A stretch of 64,000 nt of DNA, from positions 1 through 64,000 of the forward strand of contig JAJDAJ010000068.1 in the NCBI GenBank assembly GCA_029261925.1. Direction: 5' to 3'. Below the pieces are notes generated by a model. It was not told the DNA's origin. It saw nothing but the letters and a program-made list of their open reading frames with translations, and did no database searches. Origin of the DNA: Deltaproteobacteria bacterium (lineage in GTDB: Bacteria; Myxococcota_A; UBA9160; SZUA-336). Each line of letters starts with the position of its first letter. Position 1 is the first letter of the stretch. Positions 50,922 through 60,153 of this stretch are shown here, in pieces. The position numbers and the translations under genes were made by a program.

Positions 50922-52052
50922 ATGGAGTTCGGTGTGTTCCAGGGCGCCTCGGTCGGGCCCCGGCCATGGGACGAGACCGAGCCGCGGCGCCTGCGCCAGG
51001 ACGTCGAGATCGGCGTCGCCGCGGATGCCGCCGGCTTCGACTACTTCTGGGCACCCGAGCACCACTGCCTGGAGGAGTACTCGCACAACTCCAGCTCGCA
51101 CCTCTCGTGCCTCGCGGTGGGCATGCGCACCGAGAAGATCCGGGTCGCCACGGGCATCTTCAATATCTGCCCGCCCATCAACCATCCCGTACGCGTGGCC
51201 GAGCAGATCGCCACGATCGACATCCTGACCGGCGGGCGCGTGGACCTCGGCACCGGCCGCGGGAGCGGCTCGACCGAGGTCAACACCTTCGGGATCACCA
51301 ACGAGCAGACGCGCGCCATGTGGGACGAGGCCATCCGTGCCATCCCCAGGATGTGGACCCAGGACCTGTTCTCGTGGGATGGCGAGTTCTTCCAGGTGCC
51401 CGAGCGCTGCATCCTGCCCAAGCCGGTCCAGAAGCCTCACCCGCCGCTCTGGGTCACCAGCTCGAATCCCGACACGGTCGAGCTCGCCGGCAAGATGGGG
51501 ATCGGCGTGGCCATGTTCAACTTCTCCGATCCCGAGCTGCTGCGGCCCGCGGTCGAGCGCTACAAGAACGCGGTCGAGAAGGCCGAGCCGGTGGGAGAGT
51601 TCGTCAACAACAGGATCATGACCATCACCCCGCTGATGTGCATGGACGACGGCCAGCGTGCCCGCGAGCTCTACGGCGGGCGCTCGAACGACGTGACGGC
51701 GCACTTCTCGGTGTACTTCGACACCATCCTGGCCAACGGGAAGCTGCTCGAGGACGAGCCTCGCCCCATGTCGCAGACGCGCATCCGCGAGCTCATCGAG
51801 CGGAACCGCCGCAACCCCGAGGTACAGGGTCCGCTGGCGCGGGGCTCGATCTCGAGGGACTTCCTGGCGCAGAACGGGATCTGCGTCGGGACGCCGGAGG
51901 ACGTGATCTCGACGGTCGAGCGCTTTCGCAAGGTCGGCTTCGACATGCTCGTGTTCGTGCCGGTCGTGGGCTGGGGCAACACGCTGCACGACGTCTGCCT
52001 CGAGTCGGTCGCACACGCGGGCCAGCACGTGCTGCCCCCCTTCCGCGGCTGA
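50922..52052 (+). CDS. LLM-class (luciferase-like) flavin-dependent monooxygenase
   Basis: 376 residues. FWAPEHHCLEEYSHNSSSH, FNICPPINHPVRVAEQIATI and TGGRVDLGTGRGSGSTE match the luciferase-like fold and identify it as a paralogue of the gene at 35037. AGGAGGAGGTCGAC is a near-perfect ribosome-binding site for the ATG at 50922. It begins a collinear series through 60146 and is 9 bases before the acyl-CoA ligase. The flavin donor reductase is not encoded nearby. Confidence 0.85.
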   Translation: MEFGVFQGASVGPRPWDETEPRRLRQDVEIGVAADAAGFDYFWAPEHHCLEEYSHNSSSHLSCLAVGMRTEKIRVATGIFNICPPINHPVRVAEQIATIDILTGGRVDLGTGRGSGSTEVNTFGITNEQTRAMWDEAIRAIPRMWTQDLFSWDGEFFQVPERCILPKPVQKPHPPLWVTSSNPDTVELAGKMGIGVAMFNFSDPELLRPAVERYKNAVEKAEPVGEFVNNRIMTITPLMCMDDGQRARELYGGRSNDVTAHFSVYFDTILANGKLLEDEPRPMSQTRIRELIERNRRNPEVQGPLARGSISRDFLAQNGICVGTPEDVISTVERFRKVGFDMLVFVPVVGWGNTLHDVCLESVAHAGQHVLPPFRG

Positions 52053-52061
52053 GGCCGGGCG

Positions 52062-53609
52062 GTGCGGCACAACGTCGGCCTGTTCCTGGCCAAGCGGGCG
52101 GAGCTGACGCCCGACCAGCCGGGGCTGGTCCAGTTCGAGACCGGCCTCCGCCTGAGCTGGGCCGAGCTGAACGCGCGGGCGAACCGCACCGCGAACGCGC
52201 TGCTCGAGCGCGGCGTGCGTCCGGGCGAGCGGGTGGCCCTGCTGCTGATGAACGGGCCCGAGATGTTCGAGAGCTACGCCGCGATCGCCAAGCTCGGCGC
52301 CATCGCGGTGCCGCTGAACTGGCGGCTCGAGCCCGACGAGCTCGCTTTCCTGCTGGCCGACAGCGGGGCGACCACGCTGATCTTCGGAGCCGACTTCGAC
52401 ACCGGCGTGTCCGAGCTCCAGGCCCGCGGGGCGCGCGGGCCGGCGCTGTCCAGCTGGATCCGCGTCGGCGAGGCCTCCGACCTGCCGGGCTTCGCGCTCG
52501 ACTACGACGCGCTGCAGGCCTCGGCACCGGACGGCGAGCCGCCCGTGGGCGCCAGCGACGACGACGACCTGGTGATCCTGTACACGTCGGGCACGACCGG
52601 GCGCCCCAAGGGCGCCGTACACACGCACCGCACGGCGATCTGGGGCGGTACGACCTTCGGCGTCTCGCTGGACATGCGCTACCGGGACATCTGGCTGCTC
52701 TTCATGCCGGCCTTCCACGTCGGCGCGCTGAACCCGTTCGTGACCTGCATGCAGCGCGGGATCTGCTGCGTGACCATGCGCAGCTTCGATCCCGAGCTTG
52801 CCTGGCGCGTGATCCAGCAGGAGCGCGTCACCAGCTTCATCGCCGTGCCCGCCATGCTGCTGCAGATGCTGCCGTACGTGGAGCGCGGCGAGGTCGACGC
52901 CTCGAGCGTGCGCTGGGTGCTGACCGGCGGCTCGCCGACGCCCGTGCCGCTGCTGGAGGCCTACGCGAGCCACGACATCCGCATCATCGGCGCCTACGGG
53001 CTGACCGAGGCCTGCGGTCTCGGCTGCCTGCTGCCGCACGACGAGGCCACGCAGCGCATCGGCTCGGCGGGCAAGGCCTTCTACCACCTCGACCTGCGCA
53101 TCGTGGACGAGCAGGGGCGAGACTGCCCACCCGGGCAGCCCGGCGAGATCCTGCTCGAGGGCCCGAGCATCATGCGCGGCTACTGGCAGCTGCCCGAGGC
53201 GAGCGCCGAGACCCTGCGCGACGGCTGGCTGCACACGGGGGACATCGCCGAGCGCGACGTCGAGGGCTACGTCTACATCCGCGACCGGCTCAAGGACATG
53301 ATCATCTCGGGTGGCGAGAACGTGTACCCCGCCGAGGTCGAGAACCTGCTCCACGGCCATCCGGACATCGCCGAGGTCGCCGTCATCGGCCAGCCCAGCG
53401 AGCGCTGGGGCGAGTCGCCCTTCGCCGTGGTGGTGCGCACCAGCGACAGCCTGAAGCCCGGGGACGTGCTGGAGTACTGCCGGGGGCGCATCGCGCGCTT
53501 CAAGCAGCCCCGCGGCGTGGCCTTCATCGACGAGCTGCCGCGGAACGCCTCGGGCAAGGTGCTCAAGCGCGTGCTGAGCGAGCGCTTCCCGGGCCCGGCG
53601 CCCGAGTAG
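52062..53609 (+). CDS. Acyl-CoA synthetase (AMP-binding ligase)
   Basis: 515 residues. ILYTSGTTGRPKGAVHTHRT, GAYGLTEACGLGCLLP, DGWLHTGDIAERDVEGYVYI, RLKDMIISGGENVYPAEVEN and the Lys in NASGKVLKRVLSE are the complete set of ligase motifs. Related to the long-chain/crotonobetaine-type ligases. It would activate an acid in the pathway of the following SDR, Rieske and FAD enzymes. GTG start nine bases after the LLM gene; TGAGG of the upstream stop region may act as ribosome-binding site. Confidence 0.9.
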   Translation: MRHNVGLFLAKRAELTPDQPGLVQFETGLRLSWAELNARANRTANALLERGVRPGERVALLLMNGPEMFESYAAIAKLGAIAVPLNWRLEPDELAFLLADSGATTLIFGADFDTGVSELQARGARGPALSSWIRVGEASDLPGFALDYDALQASAPDGEPPVGASDDDDLVILYTSGTTGRPKGAVHTHRTAIWGGTTFGVSLDMRYRDIWLLFMPAFHVGALNPFVTCMQRGICCVTMRSFDPELAWRVIQQERVTSFIAVPAMLLQMLPYVERGEVDASSVRWVLTGGSPTPVPLLEAYASHDIRIIGAYGLTEACGLGCLLPHDEATQRIGSAGKAFYHLDLRIVDEQGRDCPPGQPGEILLEGPSIMRGYWQLPEASAETLRDGWLHTGDIAERDVEGYVYIRDRLKDMIISGGENVYPAEVENLLHGHPDIAEVAVIGQPSERWGESPFAVVVRTSDSLKPGDVLEYCRGRIARFKQPRGVAFIDELPRNASGKVLKRVLSERFPGPAPE

Positions 53610-53688
53610 GCGTTCCGCACGGGGCGGGCCGGCACTGAGCGGGCCCGGGATCTGTCGTATCCTCGGGCCCGCAATCCACGGAGGTTCC

Positions 53689-54459
53689 ATGTCCAGCCCG
53701 TCTCTCGAGGGAAAGGTCGCCATCGTCACCGGCGCGTCGCGCGGCATCGGCAAGGGACTGGCCCTCGGCCTGGCGCGGGCCGGTGCCGCGGTCGCCTGTG
53801 CCGCCCGCACCGAGACCGAGCAGCCCGGCGGCCTGCCCGGCACGATCCACGCCACGGTCGAGGCGATCCGCAGCGCGGGCGGTGAGGCGATCGCCGTGCG
53901 CTGCGACATCGGATCCCCCGACGACGTCTACGCCTTGATGGAGACGACGGCGAGCAAGCTCGGTCGCATCGACGTGCTGCTCAACAACGCCATGACGCCC
54001 ACGCGCGGCCTGTTCGAGGAGAGCTCGCTGGAGATGTGGGACGAATCGATGACCGTGAACGTGCGCAGCCTGTTCACGACCTGCCAGGCCGTGCTTCCCC
54101 ACATGAAGCGCCAGGGCGGCGGCAGCATCATCAACGTGTCCTCCGGCGCGGCGTCGTCGGACATGGAAGGTCTCCCGCCCGGCTTCCTGGTGTACGCCGT
54201 CGCCAAGGCGGCGCTCGAGCGCTTCACCACCGCGCTGGCCCTGGAGCTGCGACCTCACAACGTGGCGGTCAACGCCCTGCGACCCGGCGCCGTGAAGACC
54301 GAGATGGCCGTGTCGGAGCTCGGCGAGGACTACGACTGGAGCGCCTGGACCGGGCCCGAGGCCGTGGTCCCGGCGGTCCTGCACCTGGCCGCGCAGGATG
54401 CGAGCGGCCTGACCGGACGCATCGTGGACTCCACGCAGTTCGGCGACACCTGGCCCTAG
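53689..54459 (+). CDS. SDR family oxidoreductase
   Basis: 256 residues. AIVTGASRGIGKGLALGLA (cofactor), VLLNNAMTPTRGLFEESS (NNA-G replaced by NNAM), IINVSSGAASSDMEGLPPGF then VYAVAKAAL (Ser, Tyr, Lys in place). CACGGAGGTTCC precedes the ATG; TATCCT about 30 bases upstream may be a -10 box, so this may be the start of a sub-operon that runs to 60146. Confidence 0.88.
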   Translation: MSSPSLEGKVAIVTGASRGIGKGLALGLARAGAAVACAARTETEQPGGLPGTIHATVEAIRSAGGEAIAVRCDIGSPDDVYALMETTASKLGRIDVLLNNAMTPTRGLFEESSLEMWDESMTVNVRSLFTTCQAVLPHMKRQGGGSIINVSSGAASSDMEGLPPGFLVYAVAKAALERFTTALALELRPHNVAVNALRPGAVKTEMAVSELGEDYDWSAWTGPEAVVPAVLHLAAQDASGLTGRIVDSTQFGDTWP

Positions 54460-54476
54460 GGCCCGGAGGAGTGACC

Positions 54477-55793
54477 GTGGCGAGCGAGCCGACCGGAACC
54501 CCGCTTCAGAAGTTCCCCGAGCCGGAGTACCTCGACGACCCGATCCCCGCCGAGCGCTACACGAGCCCGGAGTTCGCGGCGCGCGAGTGGAAGCGCATGT
54601 GGACGCGGACCTGGCAGATCGCCGGACCCGAGTCCGACGTCGCGAAGGTGGGCGACTACTTCACCTTCGAGATCGGGCACGAGTCGATCCTGGTGGTGCG
54701 CTCGGCGCCGGACGAGCTCTCGGCGTTCTACAACGTCTGCCAGCACCGCGCGAGCCAGATCGTCACGCAGCGCGGCTGCGGCCACGCGCGGGCCTTCACC
54801 TGCCCCTACCACCTGTGGAGCTACGACCTCGAGGGTCGCCTGCGCGGGCTGCCGGACCGCGACGACTTCCGGCAGGGCATCCCCGAAGGCATGCGCATCC
54901 CGGCGGTCCGGGTGGACACCTGGGGCGGCTGGGTCTGGATCAACATGAACCCCGACGCCGAGCCCCTGGGCAGGTTCCTCCGCCCGGTCGTCGAGCACCT
55001 TGATCCCTACGACTTCGGCGCGAGCTACGCGCTGACGCGCGATGTCACCTTCGACTGGGCCTGCAACTGGAAGGTCGCCGTCGACGCGTTCAACGAGGTC
55101 TACCACGTGGCCGGCATCCACCCGGAGCTGATCCCCTTCACCGACGACGTGGACTGCCCGATCGACCTGCTGGGCAAGCACAGCCGCTTCCTCTTCCACG
55201 TGGGTCGCCCGAGCCCGCGCTGGACCGACCAGAAGGCCCACGCCGCGGGCTATCCCGACCGCAGGGCGCTCACCCAGGAGCTGCGCGGGCTGCTCCAGGC
55301 CTACGGGGTCGACGCGGCGCCGTTCGAGCGCGACAGCAGCGGTGCGCGCGGTGCGCTGATCCGGGCGCAGCGCGAGCTCGGCGAGCAGAAGGGGTGGAAC
55401 CTGTCCGCTCTCAACGACGAGCAGCTCTGGATCGACGTTCACTACCAGCTCTTCCCGAACGTCACGCTGAACATCAGCGTCGGGCACTTCTGGTTCTTCC
55501 GCGCTCGACCGCATCCCGACGACCCCAACCGCATGTTCTGGGACTTCCAGGAGTATCACCGGATGGCACCCGGCGGCCCGCGTCCGCAGCGACCCGAGCA
55601 CGTGCACTCCGACTGGGGCGGGGAGGAGCGCGCCGCGCTGCACCTGGCCCTGCGTCAGGACGGGGACACGGCCCCGCCGCAGCAGCGCGGCCTGCGCTCG
55701 CGCGGCTTCCGCGGCCTGCACCTGGCCCACCAGGAGCGCCGCATCCGCCACTTCCACCACGTTCTCGACGGCTACCTCGGAGACGGGAGGTGA
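54477..55793 (+). CDS. Rieske non-heme iron oxygenase, large (alpha) subunit
   Basis: 438 residues. The N-terminal Rieske domain has CQHRASQ and CPYHLW (CxH and CxxH ligands). The catalytic domain has VDAFNEVYHVAGIHPEL, the bridging acid and the two iron-binding His. The protein activates O2 for mono- or dihydroxylation or demethylation of an aromatic or alicyclic compound. No small beta subunit, ferredoxin or reductase gene is next to it, so it may be an alpha-only type with electron partners elsewhere. GTG at 54477 is 6 nt after GGAGGA; a GTG at 54471 is the alternative. It overlaps the FAD gene by GTGA. Confidence 0.9.
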   Translation: MASEPTGTPLQKFPEPEYLDDPIPAERYTSPEFAAREWKRMWTRTWQIAGPESDVAKVGDYFTFEIGHESILVVRSAPDELSAFYNVCQHRASQIVTQRGCGHARAFTCPYHLWSYDLEGRLRGLPDRDDFRQGIPEGMRIPAVRVDTWGGWVWINMNPDAEPLGRFLRPVVEHLDPYDFGASYALTRDVTFDWACNWKVAVDAFNEVYHVAGIHPELIPFTDDVDCPIDLLGKHSRFLFHVGRPSPRWTDQKAHAAGYPDRRALTQELRGLLQAYGVDAAPFERDSSGARGALIRAQRELGEQKGWNLSALNDEQLWIDVHYQLFPNVTLNISVGHFWFFRARPHPDDPNRMFWDFQEYHRMAPGGPRPQRPEHVHSDWGGEERAALHLALRQDGDTAPPQQRGLRSRGFRGLHLAHQERRIRHFHHVLDGYLGDGR

Positions 55794-57235
55794 CCCGGAC
55801 GACGGAGATCCGCGACGCAGCCGCGATCGGGAGCTGGGAGGCCGAGGCCGACGTGCTCGTCGTCGGCCTGGGCTGCGCCGGTGCGAGCGCGGCGATCGAG
55901 GCACACGACGCCGGCGCCGACGTGATCATCCTGGAGCGGAGCGGCGGCGGTGGCGGGACCTCCGCGAACTCCGGAGGTCTGATCTACATGGGCGGGGGCA
56001 CGCCCGTGCAGGAGGCCGCGGGCTTCGAGGACACGCCCGAGGAGCTGTACCGCTTCCTCATGGCGGTCTCGGCGCCGGGGCCCGACGAGACCAAGATCCG
56101 CCTGTACAGCGAGTCGAGCGTGGAGCACTTCCACTGGCTCGAGACCCAGGGCGTGCCCTTCAAGCGCAGCTTCTGGCCCGAGCCGAGCATGGAGTCCCCG
56201 ACCGACGACTGCCTGGTCTTCAGCGGCGGGGAGAACTGCGCGCCGTTCAGCGAGATCGCGCGCCCCGCGGCACGGGGCCACAAGCCGCAGACCGAAGGCA
56301 AGGCCGGCCCGTTCTTCATGCAGTGCATGCTGCGCGCGGTGGAGCGCCGCCCGCTGCGCGTCGAGGTGGACACGCGCGCTCAGACGCTCGTGCGCGAGGC
56401 CGACGGCCGCATCGCCGGCGTGGTCGCGCGCCGCGCCGGCGAGGAGCTGGCGTTCCGCGCACGCCGCGGCGTGATCCTGACCGCAGGCGGCTTCGCGATG
56501 AACGACGGGATGGTCGAGCGCCACGTCCCCCAGCTCGCGCGGGTGGGTACGCGGAGCGCGACCGAGGGTGACGACGGCTGCGGCATCCGCATGGGCCAGG
56601 CGGCGGGAGGCAGCCTGCTGCGCATGGAGCAGGCCGAGGTCGCCCTGGCCACCACGATCCCCAGCCGCCTGGGCCGCGGGATCTACGTGAACGCGCGCGG
56701 CCTGCGCTTCATCAACGAGGACACCTACTACGGGCACATCGGCATCGAGGCCCTGTTCCGCCAGGGCGGCCGGGCCTGGCTGCTCGTGGACGACGCCACC
56801 TTCGAGCGAAACTTCTTCGACCAGAAGCCGCTGCACGTCGCGGAGACCATCGCCGGGCTCGAGGCCGAGGCCGGCTTTCCCGCGGGAGCGCTGGTGAACA
56901 CCGTCGCGCAGTACAACCGCGGTGCGGAGGCCGGCGCGGACCCGATCTTCGGCAAGCGGCCCGAGTTCCTGGTCCCGCTGGTGCACCCGCCCTACGCGCT
57001 GCTCGACTGCACCACCGAGGGCGGCCCCTACAGCGGGCTCACCGTGGGCGGCCTGGCGACCGGCACGAGCGGCGAGGTGCTCGACGCCGAGGATGACCCC
57101 GTTTCCGGCCTGTACGCGGCCGGCAGGACCGCGGCGCTGTTCTGCGGACGCGGCTACGCCGGCAGCGGCATCTCGCTGGCCGACGGGACCTTCTTCGGAC
57201 GGCGCGCCGGACGCCACGCCGCCTCGGGGAGCTGA
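55790..57235 (+). CDS. FAD-dependent dehydrogenase of the fumarate reductase/3-ketosteroid dehydrogenase type
   Basis: 481 residues. DVLVVGLGCAGASAAIEAHD (FAD fold), GGTSANSGGLIYMGGG, GVILTAGGFAMNDGMVERH and the C-terminal GLYAAGRTAALFCGRGYAGS place it in the FAD-binding 2 family with 3-ketosteroid delta-1-dehydrogenases and flavocytochrome c. It would introduce or reduce a C=C bond next to a carbonyl. The Rieske gene upstream overlaps by 4 bases and an SDR follows after 12, so the three likely act on one substrate, plausibly steroid- or terpenoid-like. Confidence 0.87.
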   Translation: MTRTTEIRDAAAIGSWEAEADVLVVGLGCAGASAAIEAHDAGADVIILERSGGGGGTSANSGGLIYMGGGTPVQEAAGFEDTPEELYRFLMAVSAPGPDETKIRLYSESSVEHFHWLETQGVPFKRSFWPEPSMESPTDDCLVFSGGENCAPFSEIARPAARGHKPQTEGKAGPFFMQCMLRAVERRPLRVEVDTRAQTLVREADGRIAGVVARRAGEELAFRARRGVILTAGGFAMNDGMVERHVPQLARVGTRSATEGDDGCGIRMGQAAGGSLLRMEQAEVALATTIPSRLGRGIYVNARGLRFINEDTYYGHIGIEALFRQGGRAWLLVDDATFERNFFDQKPLHVAETIAGLEAEAGFPAGALVNTVAQYNRGAEAGADPIFGKRPEFLVPLVHPPYALLDCTTEGGPYSGLTVGGLATGTSGEVLDAEDDPVSGLYAAGRTAALFCGRGYAGSGISLADGTFFGRRAGRHAASGS

Positions 57236-57247
57236 AGGGAGAGCGAG

Positions 57248-58069
57248 ATGGAGCTGAGCGGATTCGAGGGGAAGGTGGCGCTGGTCACGGGAGCCGGGCG
57301 CATGCGCAGCATCGGTCGGCCCATCGCCGTGGAGCTCGCGCGTGCGGGCTGCGACGTGGTCGTGACGGGGACCGCGCGCCCGCCCGAGCAGTTCCCAGAG
57401 CACGAGCGGGACGTCGGCTGGCGCGGCATCGAGTCGGTCGCGGAGGAGATCCGCGCGCTCGGACGCCGCGCCCTGGCCGCCACCAGCGACGTCTCGGATC
57501 CCGGGGCGGTCGAGGCACTGGCCGCGCAGGTGATCGACGAGCTCGGGCGGGTGGACTTCGTGATCAACAACGCCGGCGCCGCACGCGGCAGCGACCGCGT
57601 GCCCGTGGTCGACCTGTCGCTGGACGACTGGCACAGGGTCATCGAGACGAACCTCAACGGGACCTTCTACATGTCGCGGACCTTCGCGCGGCGCATGATC
57701 GAGCAGGGCGACGGGGGCGCGATCATCAACATCTCGTCGATCGCCGGCAAGATCCTCCCGGCGAACACCGCGGCCTACGCGGCGAGCAAGGCCGGCATCC
57801 AGGCGCTGACCGCTTCGATGGCGCAGGAGATCGGCTCGCAGGGCATCCGCGTCAACGCGATCTGCCCGGGCATCGTCGACACGTACCGCATGGACGACGT
57901 GCCGCGCGGCGAGGTCTGGGACCGCATGGTCAAGGATCGCGTTCCCATGGGGCGCGCCGGCACGGGTGAGGACATCGCCTGGATCGCGGTGTACCTGTGC
58001 AGCGAGCAGGGCTCGTGGATCACCGGGCAGTCCTACAACGTCGATGGCGGCACCGTCGTCCAGCACTGA
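57248..58069 (+). CDS. SDR family oxidoreductase
   Basis: 273 residues. ALVTGAGRMRSIGRPIAVEL is a variant cofactor motif with an insertion between the glycines (TGAGRMRSIG), as in a recognised SDR subgroup. FVINNAGAARGSDRV, INISSIAGKILPANTAAYAA then SKAG (Ser, Tyr, Lys) follow. GGGAGAGCGAG precedes the ATG. It is probably the alcohol dehydrogenase step of the Rieske/FAD cassette. Confidence 0.88.
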   Translation: MELSGFEGKVALVTGAGRMRSIGRPIAVELARAGCDVVVTGTARPPEQFPEHERDVGWRGIESVAEEIRALGRRALAATSDVSDPGAVEALAAQVIDELGRVDFVINNAGAARGSDRVPVVDLSLDDWHRVIETNLNGTFYMSRTFARRMIEQGDGGAIINISSIAGKILPANTAAYAASKAGIQALTASMAQEIGSQGIRVNAICPGIVDTYRMDDVPRGEVWDRMVKDRVPMGRAGTGEDIAWIAVYLCSEQGSWITGQSYNVDGGTVVQH

Positions 58070-58070
58070 C

Positions 58071-60146
58071 GTGGAGCACCGGACGCACGGCACGGCGGCG
58101 CGGACCCTGCGGGCGTGTACCCGGGCGGCTCCCGGCCTGCTGGTCGCCCTGCTCTGCGCGGTCCCGGCGGAGGGCCGCGTGCTCCGCGTGGAGATCGAGC
58201 GCGTGTCGCCGCTGCTCGGCGGTCGTGCCTTCGGCGAGGCCGGCGCCTACGACCTGCTCGAGGGCCGGATCCACTTCGGCTTCGACCCCGGGAACCCCGC
58301 GAATGCGCGCGTGACCGATATCGCGCTCGCGCCCCGCGACGACGACGGTCTCGTGCGGGCCTGGGCGGAGCTGGCGGTGCTGCAGCCGGTCGATCCCGCA
58401 CGCCGCAGCGGAACGGCGCTGGTCGAGGTGGTCAACCGCGGCCGGCGCATCGCCATCGGCAGCCTGAATCGCGCGCCGCTCGCCTTCGACACGCCGCGCG
58501 CGCCCGATCCCGACGAGCCGCGGGACTGGGGCGACGGCTTCCTGATGCGCCGCGGACTGACCGTGATCGCGATCGGCTGGCAGGGCGACGCACCCGACCT
58601 GCCGGGCAGCCTGCGGCTGCGCGTACCGCTCGCCCGTGCAGCCGACGGCGCGCCGCTGCGGGGCCTGGCGCGGGCCGACTGGGTGGTGGAGTCGCCGACC
58701 GTGACGCTGGAGCTCGCGGCGATGGGCCACGCGCCGATCCCCGTCACGGATCCCGACGATCCGGCCAGCGTGCTCACCGTGCGCGACGGGCGCGACGCGA
58801 CGCGCGAGGTCGTGCCGCGCGAGCGCTGGGGCTTCGGGCAGCTCGTGGACGGCCGCAGCGTGCCGGACCCCACCCGCATCTCGATGCCCGGGGGCTTCGA
58901 GCCCGGCCGGATCTACGAGCTGGTCTATCCCGCGCAGGACCCGCCGTTGCTGGGCCTGGGCTTCGCGGCACTGCGCGACGTGATCGCCCACGCCCGTCAC
59001 GATCCGGCGTCGCGCTTCCCGGTCCAGCGAGGCATCGCCATGGGCGTGTCGCAGTCGGGGCGTTTCCTGCGCCACTTCCTGCACGAGGGCTTCAACGTCG
59101 ACGAGGAGGGCCGGCGGGCCTACGACGCGGTGGTGATCCAGATCGCCGGCGCCGGTCGCGGTGGCTTCAACCACCGCTTCGGCCAGCCGGGGCGCGTCGG
59201 CACGCGCTTCCGCAACTTCTTCTACCCCGGTGACCTGTTCCCGTTCAGCTCGCGGCCGCAGACCGACCCCGTCACCGGACGCACGGAGGGGCTGCTCGAC
59301 CGCCTGCGCGCGGCTGCTGCGGTGCCGCGCATCTTCCAGGTCAACACCGGCTACGAGTACTGGGGACGCGCTGCCGCACTGATCCACGTGAGCCCGGAAG
59401 GCACGCGCGACGTCGAGCCGCTGGACAACGAGCGGCTCTACCACATCGCCTCGGCACCGCACTTCTCTGTTCCGTTCCCGCCGCCGTCGGGCACGGAGAT
59501 CGGCGACGGCGCGTACCGCGGCAGCTCGATCGAGACCGGCTCGATCATCCGGGCGCTGCTGCACCACCTGCTGCGCTGGGTCCAGGTCGGCACCGAGCCG
59601 CCGCCGAGCCGGGTGCCGCGCCTCGACCGCGGCTCGCTGGTCGCCGTCGACGCGCTCGTCTATCCGCAGCTGCCCGGCGTCCAGCCGCCGCGGCTGGCCC
59701 ACGTCGCGTACCGCATGGATCACGGCCCCCGCTGGAGCCGGGGCATCATCGACGTTCAGCCACCGCGCGCCGGCGCGCCCTACCCGGCCCTGGTCCCGGC
59801 GGTGGACGCGCTGGGCAACGAGGCGACCGGCATCCGCCCGCTCGAGCTGCGGGCGCCGATCGGCACCTACCTGCCGTGGGCGACGCGCGGCGGCCTGCCG
59901 GGCCCCGAGCACGAGCTGCTGGACTTCATCGGCAGCTTCGTCCGGCTGTCGCGCAGCGCTGCCGAGCGCGAGGCCCGGGGCGACGTCCGCCCGCCGCTCG
60001 ACGTGCTCTATCCGTCGCGCGCCGCCTACCTGGAACGGGTCGATCGCGAGCTCGACGCGCTGGTGTCCGAGGGCTTCCTGCTGCTCACCGACCGCGCGCT
60101 CGCCCGGGATCAGGCAATCGCCCGCTGGGAGTGGCTCCAGGAGTGA
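58071..60146 (+). CDS. Secreted alpha/beta-hydrolase-domain protein (Abhydrolase_10 type)
   Basis: 691 residues. An N-terminal signal peptide (AAPGLLVALLCAVPAEG) is followed by EIERVSPLLGGRAFGEAGAY and YEYWGRAAALIHVSPEG, both typical of the large alpha/beta hydrolase domain family found in steroid and terpenoid degraders. GVSQSGRFLRHFLHEGFN at about residues 326-343 is the nucleophile elbow region. A periplasmic or extracellular esterase is likely. Two starts are possible: GTG at 58071 (used) and an in-frame ATG at 58044 inside the SDR gene; neither has a Shine-Dalgarno. Last gene of the series beginning at 50922. Confidence 0.8.
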   Translation: MEHRTHGTAARTLRACTRAAPGLLVALLCAVPAEGRVLRVEIERVSPLLGGRAFGEAGAYDLLEGRIHFGFDPGNPANARVTDIALAPRDDDGLVRAWAELAVLQPVDPARRSGTALVEVVNRGRRIAIGSLNRAPLAFDTPRAPDPDEPRDWGDGFLMRRGLTVIAIGWQGDAPDLPGSLRLRVPLARAADGAPLRGLARADWVVESPTVTLELAAMGHAPIPVTDPDDPASVLTVRDGRDATREVVPRERWGFGQLVDGRSVPDPTRISMPGGFEPGRIYELVYPAQDPPLLGLGFAALRDVIAHARHDPASRFPVQRGIAMGVSQSGRFLRHFLHEGFNVDEEGRRAYDAVVIQIAGAGRGGFNHRFGQPGRVGTRFRNFFYPGDLFPFSSRPQTDPVTGRTEGLLDRLRAAAAVPRIFQVNTGYEYWGRAAALIHVSPEGTRDVEPLDNERLYHIASAPHFSVPFPPPSGTEIGDGAYRGSSIETGSIIRALLHHLLRWVQVGTEPPPSRVPRLDRGSLVAVDALVYPQLPGVQPPRLAHVAYRMDHGPRWSRGIIDVQPPRAGAPYPALVPAVDALGNEATGIRPLELRAPIGTYLPWATRGGLPGPEHELLDFIGSFVRLSRSAAEREARGDVRPPLDVLYPSRAAYLERVDRELDALVSEGFLLLTDRALARDQAIARWEWLQE

Positions 60147-60153
60147 CCGCGCG

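Noticed and set aside
47261-50923. 1220-aa fused hydrolase/CoA transferase ORF
   Set aside because: The N-terminal third is the wrong frame for the alpha/beta hydrolase, which is complete in another frame; the transferase starts at 49714.
50703-53909. 1068-aa minus-strand ORF opposite the luciferase-like and ligase genes
   Set aside because: Shadow frame; plus-strand proteins have complete family motifs and strong start signals.
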